In this document: piece by piece, positions 1 through 9,648 of the stretch
Layout: the number at the start of each line of letters is the position of its first letter
Numbering within the stretch: the stretch's first letter is position 1
NCBI RefSeq assembly: GCF_018866325.1
Contig: NZ_CP076457.1
Span: 496,001-560,000 of the forward strand
DNA: 64,000 nt
Source of the DNA: Streptomyces sp. YPW6
GTDB lineage: Bacteria > Actinomycetota > Actinomycetes > Streptomycetales > Streptomycetaceae
Reading direction: 5' to 3'
The notes under the pieces: generated by a model
What the model saw: the letters and a program-made list of their open reading frames with translations, nothing else
Told to the model about the DNA's origin: nothing
Database searches by the model: none
Program-made: the position numbers and the translations under genes

Positions 1-1
1 G

Positions 2-1249
2 GCCGCCGCCGTGCGGTGGCGGCAGGACAAGGCCGAACCGCTGATCGCGGCCGTACGGCAGGCCGGTCCCAGCCGCTCCGGCGCCACCGCCCAGCTCCAG
101 AGCAGCAAGAGCGCGTTCGACGACCTGCGACGCACCTACACCGCCCAGCAGGAACATCTGGCCGAGGCCCGTGACGGGGCGCGGGCCGACCTGAACGCCG
201 CACGCACGACCCGCGACTGGGTGGTGGGCATCCTGCTGGGCGTCCTCGTGCTGACCATCGTGGCGCTGAGCGTGCTGCTCCACCGGGTGGTGGGCGTCCC
301 GCTGAGCCGGCTGCGCGCCGCGTCCGAAGGCGTCAGGTCGGGGGCCTTCGGCAAGAGGATCGAGATCAAGGGTCCTTCCGACGTGCAGGCCGTGGCCTGG
401 GCGGTGGAGGCGATGCGGCGGCGGCTGGCCGACGAGCTGGCCGAGGCACAGCACCGCGAGTCCCTGCTCGCGGAGCAGACGGAGGAGCTGCGCCGGTCCA
501 ATTCGGAGCTGGAGCAGTTCGCGTACGTCGCCTCGCACGACCTCCAGGAGCCGCTGCGCAAGGTCGCCTCGTTCTGCCAGCTCCTGGAGAAGCGGTACGG
601 GACGGAGCTGGACGACCGGGGCAAGCAGTACATCGCCTTCGCGGTGGACGGCGCCAAGCGCATGCAGGTGCTCATCAACGACCTGTTGACCTTCTCGCGG
701 GTCGGCCGGGTCCACGACGGCTGGAAGCCCGTCGATCTGGGGCGCTCACTCGACCGCGCCCTGGGCAATCTGGCCGCGGCGGTCGAGGAGTCGGGGGCGG
801 CCGTCGAGCGGCCCGAGGAGCTGCCGGAGCTCGTCGGGGACGCCACCGCCCTCACCATGGTCTGGCAGAACCTCATCGGCAACGCGGTGAAGTTCCGCCA
901 CCCCGACCGTTCGCCCCGGATCACCGTCGCCTGCGTGCGCGAGGACGAGAACTGGCACCTGACCGTGTCGGACAACGGGATCGGCATCGCACCCGAGTTC
1001 GCGGACAAGGTGTTCGTCATCTTCCAGCGACTGCACGCCCGCGACGAGTACGACGGCACGGGCATCGGCCTGGCCCTCTGCCGCAAGATCATCGAGTTCC
1101 ACGGTGGCCGGATCTGGCTGGAGCCCGAACCGGGCGAAGGCACCCGGATCCATTTCACCCTGCCCGTGGCGCCCGAGGCGCCCGCGCACACCACGGCGGA
1201 GCTGCTCGCTCCCGCCCAGCTCACCAGTCAGTCGGGAGACCCATCGTGA
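2..1249 (+). CDS. Sensor histidine kinase (HAMP-HisKA-HATPase), 5' end outside window
   Basis: Membrane histidine kinase that should phosphorylate the response regulator encoded immediately downstream. The frame is open to the left edge, so the N-terminal sensor part is missing; a GTG at 11 is an internal candidate start but probably not the true one. Counting from that GTG: extracytoplasmic helical stretch (1-69), one membrane segment (about 70-92), HAMP linker (93-143), coiled coil (145-168), HisKA box with SHDLQEP and phospho-acceptor His about 176, N box NLIGNAVKF, G1 DNGIGI and G2 GTGIGLAL. The lost N-terminus would be expected to hold a first membrane helix and a CHASE3-like sensor (inference). 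The stop overlaps the next start by 4 bp (GTGA), so the pair is translationally coupled. Confidence 0.9.
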   Translation, partial: AAAVRWRQDKAEPLIAAVRQAGPSRSGATAQLQSSKSAFDDLRRTYTAQQEHLAEARDGARADLNAARTTRDWVVGILLGVLVLTIVALSVLLHRVVGVPLSRLRAASEGVRSGAFGKRIEIKGPSDVQAVAWAVEAMRRRLADELAEAQHRESLLAEQTEELRRSNSELEQFAYVASHDLQEPLRKVASFCQLLEKRYGTELDDRGKQYIAFAVDGAKRMQVLINDLLTFSRVGRVHDGWKPVDLGRSLDRALGNLAAAVEESGAAVERPEELPELVGDATALTMVWQNLIGNAVKFRHPDRSPRITVACVREDENWHLTVSDNGIGIAPEFADKVFVIFQRLHARDEYDGTGIGLALCRKIIEFHGGRIWLEPEPGEGTRIHFTLPVAPEAPAHTTAELLAPAQLTSQSGDPS

Positions 1250-1689
1250 ACGCGCCAGTCCAGCCCATCGAGGTCCTGCTCGTCGAGGACGACCCCGGCG
1301 ACGAGCTGATGACCCGTGAGGCCTTCGAGGACAACAAGATCCGCAACACCCTGCACGTCGTGCGCGACGGGCAGGAGGCGCTGGACTTCCTCTACCGGCG
1401 CGGCCAGTACGCCGGGGCCCCCCGCCCCGACCTGGTGCTGCTGGACCTGAACCTGCCCAAGTACGACGGCCGGCAGGTGCTGGAGCAGATCAAGGGCGAC
1501 CCCGAGCTCTCCCTCATCCCCGTGGTCGTCCTCACCACGTCCTCGGCCGAGGAGGACATCCTGCGCAGTTACAAACTGCACGCGAACGCCTACGTGACGA
1601 AGCCGGTGGACCTCGACCAGTTCATCGCGGCGGTCCGCCAGATCGACGAGTTCTTCGTGACCGTGGTGCGGCTGCCCGGACGTGCGTAG
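1246..1689 (+). CDS. Single-domain response regulator (Rcp1-like)
   Basis: A 147-residue receiver domain with no output domain. It shows the acidic pair VEDDPGD near residues 14-19, phospho-acceptor Asp about 67 in LVLLDLNLPK, the switch Thr in VLTTSS and the conserved Lys in VTKPVD. Single-domain receivers of this type usually act by protein-protein contact or phosphorelay and not by binding DNA. GTG start overlapping the kinase stop (GTGA). Together with the ATPase that follows, the three genes look like one phosphorelay/partner-switch unit. Confidence 0.9.
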   Translation: MNAPVQPIEVLLVEDDPGDELMTREAFEDNKIRNTLHVVRDGQEALDFLYRRGQYAGAPRPDLVLLDLNLPKYDGRQVLEQIKGDPELSLIPVVVLTTSSAEEDILRSYKLHANAYVTKPVDLDQFIAAVRQIDEFFVTVVRLPGRA

Positions 1690-1785
1690 GATCGGTCCGG
1701 ATCTCCTGGAGTGGGATCGTTCGCCACGGGTAGACGATTGGCGGAAAAGGTCTCCGACCTCACTGCGGCGCCCTGGCTGGAGCAC

Positions 1786-2277
1786 ATGAACGAACAGGTC
1801 ACCTCCCCACCGGAAGAACCGGGTCAGGGGCCGGCTTCCGTTGAGGTACCGCCTTCCGCAGACGTGCTGCCTTCCACCGACGTACTGCTCAGCGCCGAGG
1901 TCTTCGACGGTGAGCCGGGCTGCATCGCGCTGGCCCGCTCCCTCGCCGACCGCTTCCTGACGAGGCTCGCGGTGGAGTGCCTCGCTCCGATAGGCGAGCA
2001 CACACGCAGCGATCTGATGCTCGCCGTCAGCGAGCTGGTCACCAACGCCGACCGGTACAGCCACGGCCCCTACCTGCTGGAGCTGGAGGGCAACGCCCAG
2101 CTCATCAGCGTCACGGTGTACGACAGCAGCACCGCCATGCCCGTGCTGTACGCCCCCGACCCGTCCCGCCTCGGCGGCCACGGCATGGAGATCGTCGTGG
2201 CGCTCTGCGACCGGCTCACCGCCGAGCGCGTGCCGGTGGGCAAGCGGATCCGCGCGGAGTTCCAGCTCAGCACCTGA
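1786..2277 (+). CDS. RsbW/SpoIIAB-type ATP-binding protein
   Basis: Small GHKL ATPase of the anti-sigma/regulatory kinase type (HATPase_c_2). The N box is AVSELVTNADRYSHGP and the G2-like loop is LGGHGMEIV. An acidic, Pro/Ser-rich stretch precedes the domain. The start is uncertain: ATG 1786 has a GGAG three bases upstream, and a GTG at 1711 in the same frame gives a longer form of 188 residues. Streptomyces has many such proteins; they bind STAS antagonists or sigma factors, and the STAS protein at 5321 and the PP2C at 3325 are plausible partners (inference from proximity only). Confidence 0.8.
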   Translation: MNEQVTSPPEEPGQGPASVEVPPSADVLPSTDVLLSAEVFDGEPGCIALARSLADRFLTRLAVECLAPIGEHTRSDLMLAVSELVTNADRYSHGPYLLELEGNAQLISVTVYDSSTAMPVLYAPDPSRLGGHGMEIVVALCDRLTAERVPVGKRIRAEFQLST

Positions 2278-2317
2278 GCCCGGCCGGCTCGCCCTCCCCT
2301 CCCCCGCGCCTCCTCGG

Positions 2318-2728
2318 TCAGGAGCCGAGCACAGCGGTGGCCTCGACCTCGACCAGGTGGTCGGGGACGTCCAGGGCCGCGACGCCCACCAGCGTGCCGG
2401 GCGGCACGGGAGTGGTCCCCAGTGCCGCAGCGGCTCGGGCCACGCCCTCCAGGAACAGCGGCATCTTGTCGGGCGTCCAGTCGACGACGTAGACGGTCAG
2501 CTTCGCCACGTCGTCGAAGGTGCCGCCGACCGCGGCGAGGGCCGTGCCGATGTTGAGGTAGCACTGCTCGACCTGTGCGACGAGGTCGCCCGCACCGACG
2601 GTGGCGCCGTCCGCGTCCCGGGCGACCTGCCCGGCGACGAAGACCAGCTTCGATCCGGTCGCGACGGACACCTGCCGGTAGGCGCCGATCTCCGGCAGTC
2701 CGCTCGGGTTCACCAGGGTGATGGCCAT
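2318..2728 (-). CDS. ridA: RidA family enamine/imine deaminase
   Basis: A 136-residue RidA/YjgF/UK114 family protein. Family members hydrolyse reactive 2-aminoacrylate and related enamines or imines made by PLP enzymes. Family signatures include the GQVARDADG segment and the LTVYVVD strand with the Pro-rich C-terminal part (GTTPVPPGTLVGVAAL). I start it at the ATG giving MAITLVNPSG because homologues begin there; the open frame extends 23 codons further upstream without similarity. It is divergent from an HxlR regulator, which may control it. Confidence 0.85.
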   Translation of the reverse strand: MAITLVNPSGLPEIGAYRQVSVATGSKLVFVAGQVARDADGATVGAGDLVAQVEQCYLNIGTALAAVGGTFDDVAKLTVYVVDWTPDKMPLFLEGVARAAAALGTTPVPPGTLVGVAALDVPDHLVEVEATAVLGS

Positions 2729-2791
2729 GGTTGTCGCCTCCTCGTCCCGGGGGCCGCGCCCCCGGCTCTCCACCGGACCGGGACGGTTCCC

Positions 2792-2817
2792 GGTCACTTG
2801 TGGTTACTCAGGAACCA
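2792..2817. promoter_or_regulatory. Candidate HxlR operator between ridA and hxlR-type gene
   Basis: Two direct copies of GGTYACT (2792-2798 as GGTCACT, 2802-2808 as GGTTACT) lie 10 bp, one helical turn, apart. An overlapping inverted repeat TGGTT-N7-AACCA spans 2801-2817. The site sits in the divergent intergenic region and could act on both genes. The assignment to the HxlR protein is by position only. Confidence 0.45.
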
Positions 2818-2872
2818 TAGGAGAGTGTGTGTCGGGACGGAAGAACGCACTTTTCGGTGACGGGGGAACCTC

Positions 2873-3256
2873 ATGGTGACCAAGCAGTTCAGCGGCTCGC
2901 CCGAGGACGCCGATCTGCGGCGCGCGGACTCGTTGGCACGGGAGATCTTCTCCGACGTCGCCAACAAGTGGGCGCTGCTGATCATCGAGGCCCTGGGGGA
3001 CGGCACCCTCCGCTTCAGCGAGTTGCGGGGCGAGGTCGAGGGCATCAGCCACAAGATGCTCACGCAGAACCTGCGGATGCTGGAGCGCTACGGACTCGTG
3101 GAGCGGTGCGTGCACCCGACCGTGCCCCCGCGGGTCGAGTACACGCTCACCGGGCCGGGGCAGGGCCTGCGGCGGACGGTCCATGTGATGTGCGACTGGA
3201 CCCATGAGCACATCGGCCACATCGAGGCCTCCCGCCGCACCTTCGACGCACGCTAG
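2873..3256 (+). CDS. HxlR family winged-helix transcriptional regulator
   Basis: A 127-residue HxlR-type DNA-binding protein. The DVANKWALLIIEAL helix is the family hallmark, followed by the recognition region FSELRGEVEGISHKMLTQNL and the wing containing PPRVEYTLT. Such regulators respond to electrophiles, aldehydes or small aromatics, often through Cys; this protein has Cys in VERCVHP and in the C-terminal helix (MCDWTH). Divergent from ridA with a candidate operator between them. Confidence 0.88.
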   Translation: MVTKQFSGSPEDADLRRADSLAREIFSDVANKWALLIIEALGDGTLRFSELRGEVEGISHKMLTQNLRMLERYGLVERCVHPTVPPRVEYTLTGPGQGLRRTVHVMCDWTHEHIGHIEASRRTFDAR

Positions 3257-3260
3257 GGCC

Positions 3261-3298
3261 CGTCGGACCGCCGCCCGCCGTGCGACGGCCGTCCGACG
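3261..3298. terminator. Weak convergent hairpin
   Basis: Inverted repeat CGTCGGAC (3261-3268) / GTCCGACG (3291-3298) in the gap between two convergent stop codons (3256 and 3325). The loop is long and itself GC rich, so this is only a possible bidirectional terminator. Confidence 0.35.
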
Positions 3299-3324
3299 AC
3301 AGACCCCGGGGCCGGCCCGTCCGG

Positions 3325-4494
3325 TCAGCTCTCCTGTCGGCCGAACCAGTCCAGGCACAGCACCAACGCGTCGTCGAGCGTCTCCGTGCCCCGGTACTCG
3401 GCCAGCTCGCGGAGCATCGCGCGCGGGACGGTGGCGGCGGGCAGGAGCCGGGTCGACTGGATGGCGCGGGCCAGCATGCGCTCCCCGTACGCCTCACCGA
3501 GCGGGGACACCGCCTCGTACACGCCGTCGCTGAACAGCAGCAGCCGGTCTCCGGGCTCGACGTGGAACTCCTGGACCGCGTACTGCGACTCCTCGAACAT
3601 ACCGAGCGGAAGCTGCGCCTCCAGCTCGATCCGGCGGACCGAGCGGCCGCGCTGGATCCACAGCTGCGGCGATCCCGCGTCGACGACGCCGACCCGCCCG
3701 GTCGCCAGCTCGAAGCGGAGCAGCAGGGTGGAGACGTACGCGGCGCCCCGGTGCTGGTCGTAGAGAGCCTGGTCGGCGAGGGCCGCCTGGTCCGCGATGC
3801 CGATGCCCGCCCGGCGGGCGTTGCGCAGCGCGTTGACGGCGAGGTTGGTGAGGAGGGACGCCTGTATGCCCTCGCCCATGCCGTTGGTCACCGCGAGGGT
3901 CAGCTCGTCGGCGTCCGCGGCCCAGTCGAAGTTGTCGCCGTGGATGGCGTACGCGGGCTCCAGCTGGGCGCCGACGGCGAACTCGGCGGCGGTGCAGGCG
4001 CGGGCGGGCAGCAGCTGCCACTGCATCTCGGCGGCGAGGGTGAGACGGCTGGTGCGCCGGGCCCGCTGATAGAGGTCGGTGTCCCGCTCGGCGACCAGGA
4101 TCTCGTGTCCCAGGAGGTCGGCGACGTGGGTGAGCTCGCCGACCAGCTCCGGGGTGGACAGGGTCTGGGGCAGCCGGACGGTGAGGATGCCGAGCCGTTC
4201 GCCCCGGACGGTCACGGGCAGATGATGATCGACGGCGTCGTCGTGCCGGACCTGCTGTTCGCGGGGCTCCTGACTGCCGAACGCCCGGCCCTCGGGGCTG
4301 TTGTGGAGGGACAGCGGCTCGCTCTCGCCGTCCGGCTCGTCGAGCGACGTGAGAAACCGCAGACCGTAGTCGGCGAGGTGCAGCTCCACCGCGAGGGCCC
4401 CGTAGGCACTGATGAGCTCCGTGCGCAGGGTGGCCAGCAGGGCGTGCGGTGCGGCGGCCCGCACCGCGGCCTCGATGTGGGTTCGTCTGTTCAC
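3325..4494 (-). CDS. GAF-PP2C (SpoIIE-type) phosphatase
   Basis: Ser/Thr phosphatase of the SpoIIE/RsbU class, about 389 residues. An N-terminal GAF-like sensor (about 15-165) is followed by a helical linker and the phosphatase domain (about 185-389). GTG 4494 is chosen because GAGAGA lies 5 bases upstream; the frame is open further to 4551. Oddity: the motif that normally reads V-x-D-G-M-G-x-G here reads AVTNGMGEG, so the usual metal-binding Asp is Asn, while GDNFDW and the C-terminal LDDALVL are kept. Either activity is altered or this subfamily coordinates metal differently. Likely feeds a STAS/anti-sigma partner switch. Confidence 0.85.
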   Translation of the reverse strand: MNRRTHIEAAVRAAAPHALLATLRTELISAYGALAVELHLADYGLRFLTSLDEPDGESEPLSLHNSPEGRAFGSQEPREQQVRHDDAVDHHLPVTVRGERLGILTVRLPQTLSTPELVGELTHVADLLGHEILVAERDTDLYQRARRTSRLTLAAEMQWQLLPARACTAAEFAVGAQLEPAYAIHGDNFDWAADADELTLAVTNGMGEGIQASLLTNLAVNALRNARRAGIGIADQAALADQALYDQHRGAAYVSTLLLRFELATGRVGVVDAGSPQLWIQRGRSVRRIELEAQLPLGMFEESQYAVQEFHVEPGDRLLLFSDGVYEAVSPLGEAYGERMLARAIQSTRLLPAATVPRAMLRELAEYRGTETLDDALVLCLDWFGRQES

Positions 4495-4580
4495 GGTCTC
4501 TCGCGCAATCTTCGTCCTGTGACGTGGTAGGGGCCGGACCCGGGCTGACAAGTGGGGCCGACGGATGACAGAGTGGCTGG

Positions 4581-5096
4581 ATGCCCCACCGAGGATTCCG
4601 CCCGCGCCGTAGCGAACAACCGTCCGCCTACGCCGTCGCCGCCTCGGAGCTGCTGGAGGTGTTGTGGGGCCGAGGCCAGGAGTCCGCAGCCTCTCGAGCC
4701 GTATCGCCCTCCCAGCTTCGGGCTCTTCTCGTCATCGAGAAGCACGAAGGCGCCAACCTCCGGGCCCTGGGCGAAGCCCTGGGCTCGCGCGCCCCCTCCG
4801 TCAGCCGGCTCTGCGACCGGATGGAGGCGATGGGGCTCGTCCTGCGCGCGCCCAGCCCGACCAGCCGACGCGAGGTCGAGCTGCGGCTGAGCCTGCGCGG
4901 CCGCGCCCTCCTCGAAGAATACCGGGCCGTGCGCGCCGCCGAGCTGAACGCGGTGCTGGAGCGGATGGCTCCGGCCGATCTGGCCGCGCTCACGGACGGT
5001 CTCGCGGCCTTCCACGCCGCGGCCTCGGAGCGACTTTCCCCGCAGGGGGAGACGGGCGCCGCCTCGCTCCGCAATGATGTCGCCGACAGCGCCTAG
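4581..5096 (+). CDS. MarR family transcriptional regulator
   Basis: A 171-residue winged-helix regulator. The HTH runs through LRALGEALGSRAPSVSRLCD and the wing follows with SPTSRREVELRLSLRG, both typical of MarR. The N-terminal extension is basic and poorly conserved. It is divergent from the PP2C gene at 3325-4494, the starts being about 87 bp apart. Effector and targets are unknown. Confidence 0.85.
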   Translation: MPHRGFRPRRSEQPSAYAVAASELLEVLWGRGQESAASRAVSPSQLRALLVIEKHEGANLRALGEALGSRAPSVSRLCDRMEAMGLVLRAPSPTSRREVELRLSLRGRALLEEYRAVRAAELNAVLERMAPADLAALTDGLAAFHAAASERLSPQGETGAASLRNDVADSA

Positions 5097-5320
5097 CCTC
5101 ATCCAGCTCCTGCTTCCGCATCCATCGGCTCGCCGCCGTCGACGGCCGGACGATCACCCGTCGGGGATCAGATTGTTACCCGATGGTGAATGTTGTCAAA
5201 TGGCAACTGTTACTTCTATCGTTATCCCGTTATCCCGCCGCGACCAGGGACGGAACGCTTCCGGCCCGTCCGGCGACACGGCTCTCCACTCCCCTTCCGA
5301 TCCCGCCCGAGGTGCCTTCC

Positions 5321-5683
5321 GTGCTTTCATCGCCCAACGAGGACAGAGCCGTCAGCATCATCACGCGGCGGGAGCGGGAGGCTCTGGTCCTCGCCGTCTC
5401 GGGTGACCTCGACATCGACAACGTGGGCCCCTTGAGCCGGGCTCTGGCCTCGGCGGCCGACGACGGTTCCGGCCCGGTCGTGGTGGATCTCTCGGGCGTC
5501 GGATTCGCGGATTCGACGACGGTGAACGTGCTTCTTCAGGGGCACACCACGCTCGGCGGCCGACTGCGGCTGGCGGCCCCGTCCCCGTTCATGCGACGCC
5601 TGATCGGCATGATCGGCCTCGACAGCGCCCTGCCCGTCCTGCCGTCCGTGGACGACGCCATCGACGCCGTACTGCCTTCCTGA
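5321..5683 (+). CDS. STAS domain anti-sigma factor antagonist
   Basis: A roughly 120-residue STAS protein that in known systems binds an RsbW-type kinase when dephosphorylated and so frees a sigma factor. The key loop reads VDLSGVGFADSTTVNVLL, with the Ser following the conserved Asp as the phospho-site. I start it at GTG 5321, which has GAGG 8 bases upstream; the open frame begins at 5183 but that part is not domain-like. Neighbouring PP2C and RsbW-like genes make a local partner switch plausible. Confidence 0.85.
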   Translation: MLSSPNEDRAVSIITRREREALVLAVSGDLDIDNVGPLSRALASAADDGSGPVVVDLSGVGFADSTTVNVLLQGHTTLGGRLRLAAPSPFMRRLIGMIGLDSALPVLPSVDDAIDAVLPS

Positions 5684-5733
5684 CGCCCGGACCCAGGGTC
5701 GCGCGGCAGGCGGCAGGGTGACGAGAGGTCCGG

Positions 5734-6438
5734 CTAGGGCTCCGCACGGGCCGGGCCGGGCACCCGGTCGAACACGCAGTCCCCGCACAGCCCGCCGCCG
5801 GGGCAGCGCCAGTACAGGCAGCAGCTGCGCCGCCGGAACGCCGTACCGTGCGGGGATCCGGTGGCGCGCAGCGTCTCGTCGTCGAAGAGCTCGGCCGCCA
5901 GCGCGCGGGCCCGCGCGGCGGCGTCCGGCCGGTCGTGGGCACGCGCGAAGGCGACCAGTTCGCGGACGGCCCCGGCGAGCGCGGATCCCTCGTTGCCGCG
6001 CAGCAGCTGCCGGGAGATGTTCCCGTCGCGCCGGAACGCCTCGGCCAGCGGGGCCAGGTGCCCGTCCTGGACCTCGGCCCGGATCCGGGCCGCCGTGCCG
6101 GGCAGCTCGGCCGTCCCCGCGAGCCACAGGTCGTCCGGGGAGGTGGCGGACGGGTCCCAGTGCAGGTCGCCGGGGGCCAGGGCGGGCATCCGCCCGAACA
6201 GCGCGGCCGGGCCCAGGGCGATGGACCAGAGCCGCGCGGCGAGCCCCAGGTGGGCGATGGAGGCGGCGACCCGGCGCTCGGGGGCCCGGAGCCGGGCGGC
6301 GACCCGGTCGACACGCGCGGCGAGCGGAGCGTTCTCGCCCGCGTACAACCGCTCCAGCGGCCGGTGCCCGCCACCCGGCACCGGGCTGGTCCGCAGCGCG
6401 AAGAATCCCCCGACCGATGCCAGTAGTGCCAGGTCCAT
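5734..6438 (-). CDS. FhuF-like (2Fe-2S) ferric-siderophore reductase
   Basis: A 234-residue protein ending in the FhuF C-terminal iron-sulfur motif, RRRSCCLYWRCPGGGLCGDC, with the Cys-Cys...Cys-x2-Cys pattern used to bind a 2Fe-2S cluster. FhuF proteins reduce Fe(III)-siderophores in the cytoplasm. There is one extra Cys (WRC) inside the motif. ATG 6438 is preceded by GGAAGGGG. No siderophore genes are adjacent, so substrate is unknown. Confidence 0.75.
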   Translation of the reverse strand: MDLALLASVGGFFALRTSPVPGGGHRPLERLYAGENAPLAARVDRVAARLRAPERRVAASIAHLGLAARLWSIALGPAALFGRMPALAPGDLHWDPSATSPDDLWLAGTAELPGTAARIRAEVQDGHLAPLAEAFRRDGNISRQLLRGNEGSALAGAVRELVAFARAHDRPDAAARARALAAELFDDETLRATGSPHGTAFRRRSCCLYWRCPGGGLCGDCVFDRVPGPARAEP

Positions 6439-6677
6439 GGCCCGCCCCTTCCCCGTTGTCCGGTCCGTCCGCGGCCGGCCCGTGCGACCGGCCCGGCGGA
6501 TACCGGCTGTACCGCCCCGGCGGCTCACCGTATCCGCCGGGCGGCAACTTCTGACGACCGGGGGCGGCAGGACTACCGTCGGGAGGAGGACGTCGGTCCG
6601 ACGGGCGTACTCCTGGGGCAGTACGCCGAAGTGGAGACTCAAGGACGACGACGTGGGGCCCCGGACGGGACATCGTG

Positions 6678-7880
6678 GTGTACATGAGCTCCCTTGCGTT
6701 GTCCGTGCTGCTGTCACTGGTCTCCGCGGTCGCCTACGCGGCCGGGGCGATCATCCAGGAGCGCGTGGCCGCGACCGATGACAACGCCTGGAACTCCCTG
6801 CTGCGCAACGGGGTGTGGTGGGTCGCCGTCGTGCTCAACGGGATCGGCGCGGTCCTGCACGTGGTGGCGCTCGCCTACGGTCCGCTCAGCCTGGTCCAGC
6901 CCCTCGGGGCGCTCACGATCGTCTTCGCTCTGCCGATGGCGGCCCTGTTCGTCGGGCGGCGGGCCGGGGCGACCGCGTGGCGCGGGGCGCTGATGGCGAC
7001 GGCCGGGCTCGGCGGACTGCTGGCGCTCACGGGGAACGCCGAACCGCACACCCTGAACGGCCCGGAGCAGGCACTGCTGGCCTCGGTGACGTTCGGGGCC
7101 GTCGGCGCGCTCGTCGTCCTCTCCCGTACGCTGCGCCGGCCGGTCCTGCGCAGCATCGTCCTGGCCACGGGCGCGGGCGCGGCGTTCGGTATGGCCTCGG
7201 TGTTCACCAAGACCGTGGCCGTGGAGTGGACGTCCGGTTCGGTGCGCTCGGGTGCGTTGCCGCTGCTGGTGATCGCCGGGCTCGCCGCGGCGGGCCTGTT
7301 CCTGTCCCAGGCCGCGTACCGGGGCGCCGGGCTCACCGCTCCGCTGGCCACGGTGACGGTGGTCAACCCGGTGGTGGCCGCGGCCATCGGGCTCACGCTG
7401 TTCGGCGAGCACTTCCGCCTCGGCGTCCCCGGGACCGTGCTGGCCCTCTCCTGCGGAGCACTGGCCGCCGCCGGCCTGATCATGCTGACGCGGGAGCGGA
7501 TGCGCCGGGCCCATGCCGAGGCGGCGGGGGCCGGCCCCGAGCCGGTGCATTCCCGGCGGGCCGGCCGCGGGGCCCGGCGCGCGGTCCCGGGCCAGGGGGA
7601 CGGGGTCCGCGGCGCGGAGGAGCAGGACCATGGGCGTCCCCCGCTGTCCCCCGGCGTGCCTGCTGGGCCCGCCGTGCCGGAACCGGCCTCGGGTCAGCTG
7701 CCGAGGGCGGGGACGTCGTCGCCACTGCCGCCGGGGAGCGCCGTGCCGCAGGTGGGGTTCGGCACGCCGGGCCCGCTCGGGGAGCAGCAGCGGCGCGGCG
7801 GAGCCACCTTGCGGCGCTCCCGTACCGAGCGCAGGGTTCACACGGTGATGCCGCCCGCCCGGAGGCAGGAGACGACCTGA
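6678..7880 (+). CDS. DMT/EamA-like multi-spanning membrane transporter
   Basis: Integral membrane protein with about nine to ten hydrophobic helices across residues 1-270. It contains the drug/metabolite-transporter pattern GPLSLVQPLGALTIVFALP and a second-half repeat TAPLATVTVVNPVVAAAIG...FGEHF, as in EamA and NIPA-like carriers. A 130-residue Gly/Pro/Arg-rich cytoplasmic tail follows and is not conserved-looking. GTG 6678 has GGACGGGA 7 bases upstream; an ATG lies at 6684. Substrate cannot be told from sequence. Confidence 0.8.
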   Translation: MYMSSLALSVLLSLVSAVAYAAGAIIQERVAATDDNAWNSLLRNGVWWVAVVLNGIGAVLHVVALAYGPLSLVQPLGALTIVFALPMAALFVGRRAGATAWRGALMATAGLGGLLALTGNAEPHTLNGPEQALLASVTFGAVGALVVLSRTLRRPVLRSIVLATGAGAAFGMASVFTKTVAVEWTSGSVRSGALPLLVIAGLAAAGLFLSQAAYRGAGLTAPLATVTVVNPVVAAAIGLTLFGEHFRLGVPGTVLALSCGALAAAGLIMLTRERMRRAHAEAAGAGPEPVHSRRAGRGARRAVPGQGDGVRGAEEQDHGRPPLSPGVPAGPAVPEPASGQLPRAGTSSPLPPGSAVPQVGFGTPGPLGEQQRRGGATLRRSRTERRVHTVMPPARRQETT

Positions 7881-7957
7881 CCCGCCGCCTCCGGCTCGCG
7901 GGCGAGGCGGACGGCTGGATCCGGCGCCGCCCTGCCCGCGGGCAGGGCGGCCGGTGG

Positions 7958-9634
<1,677 letters not shown>

Positions 9635-9648
9635 CTATAAAGGCGCCC

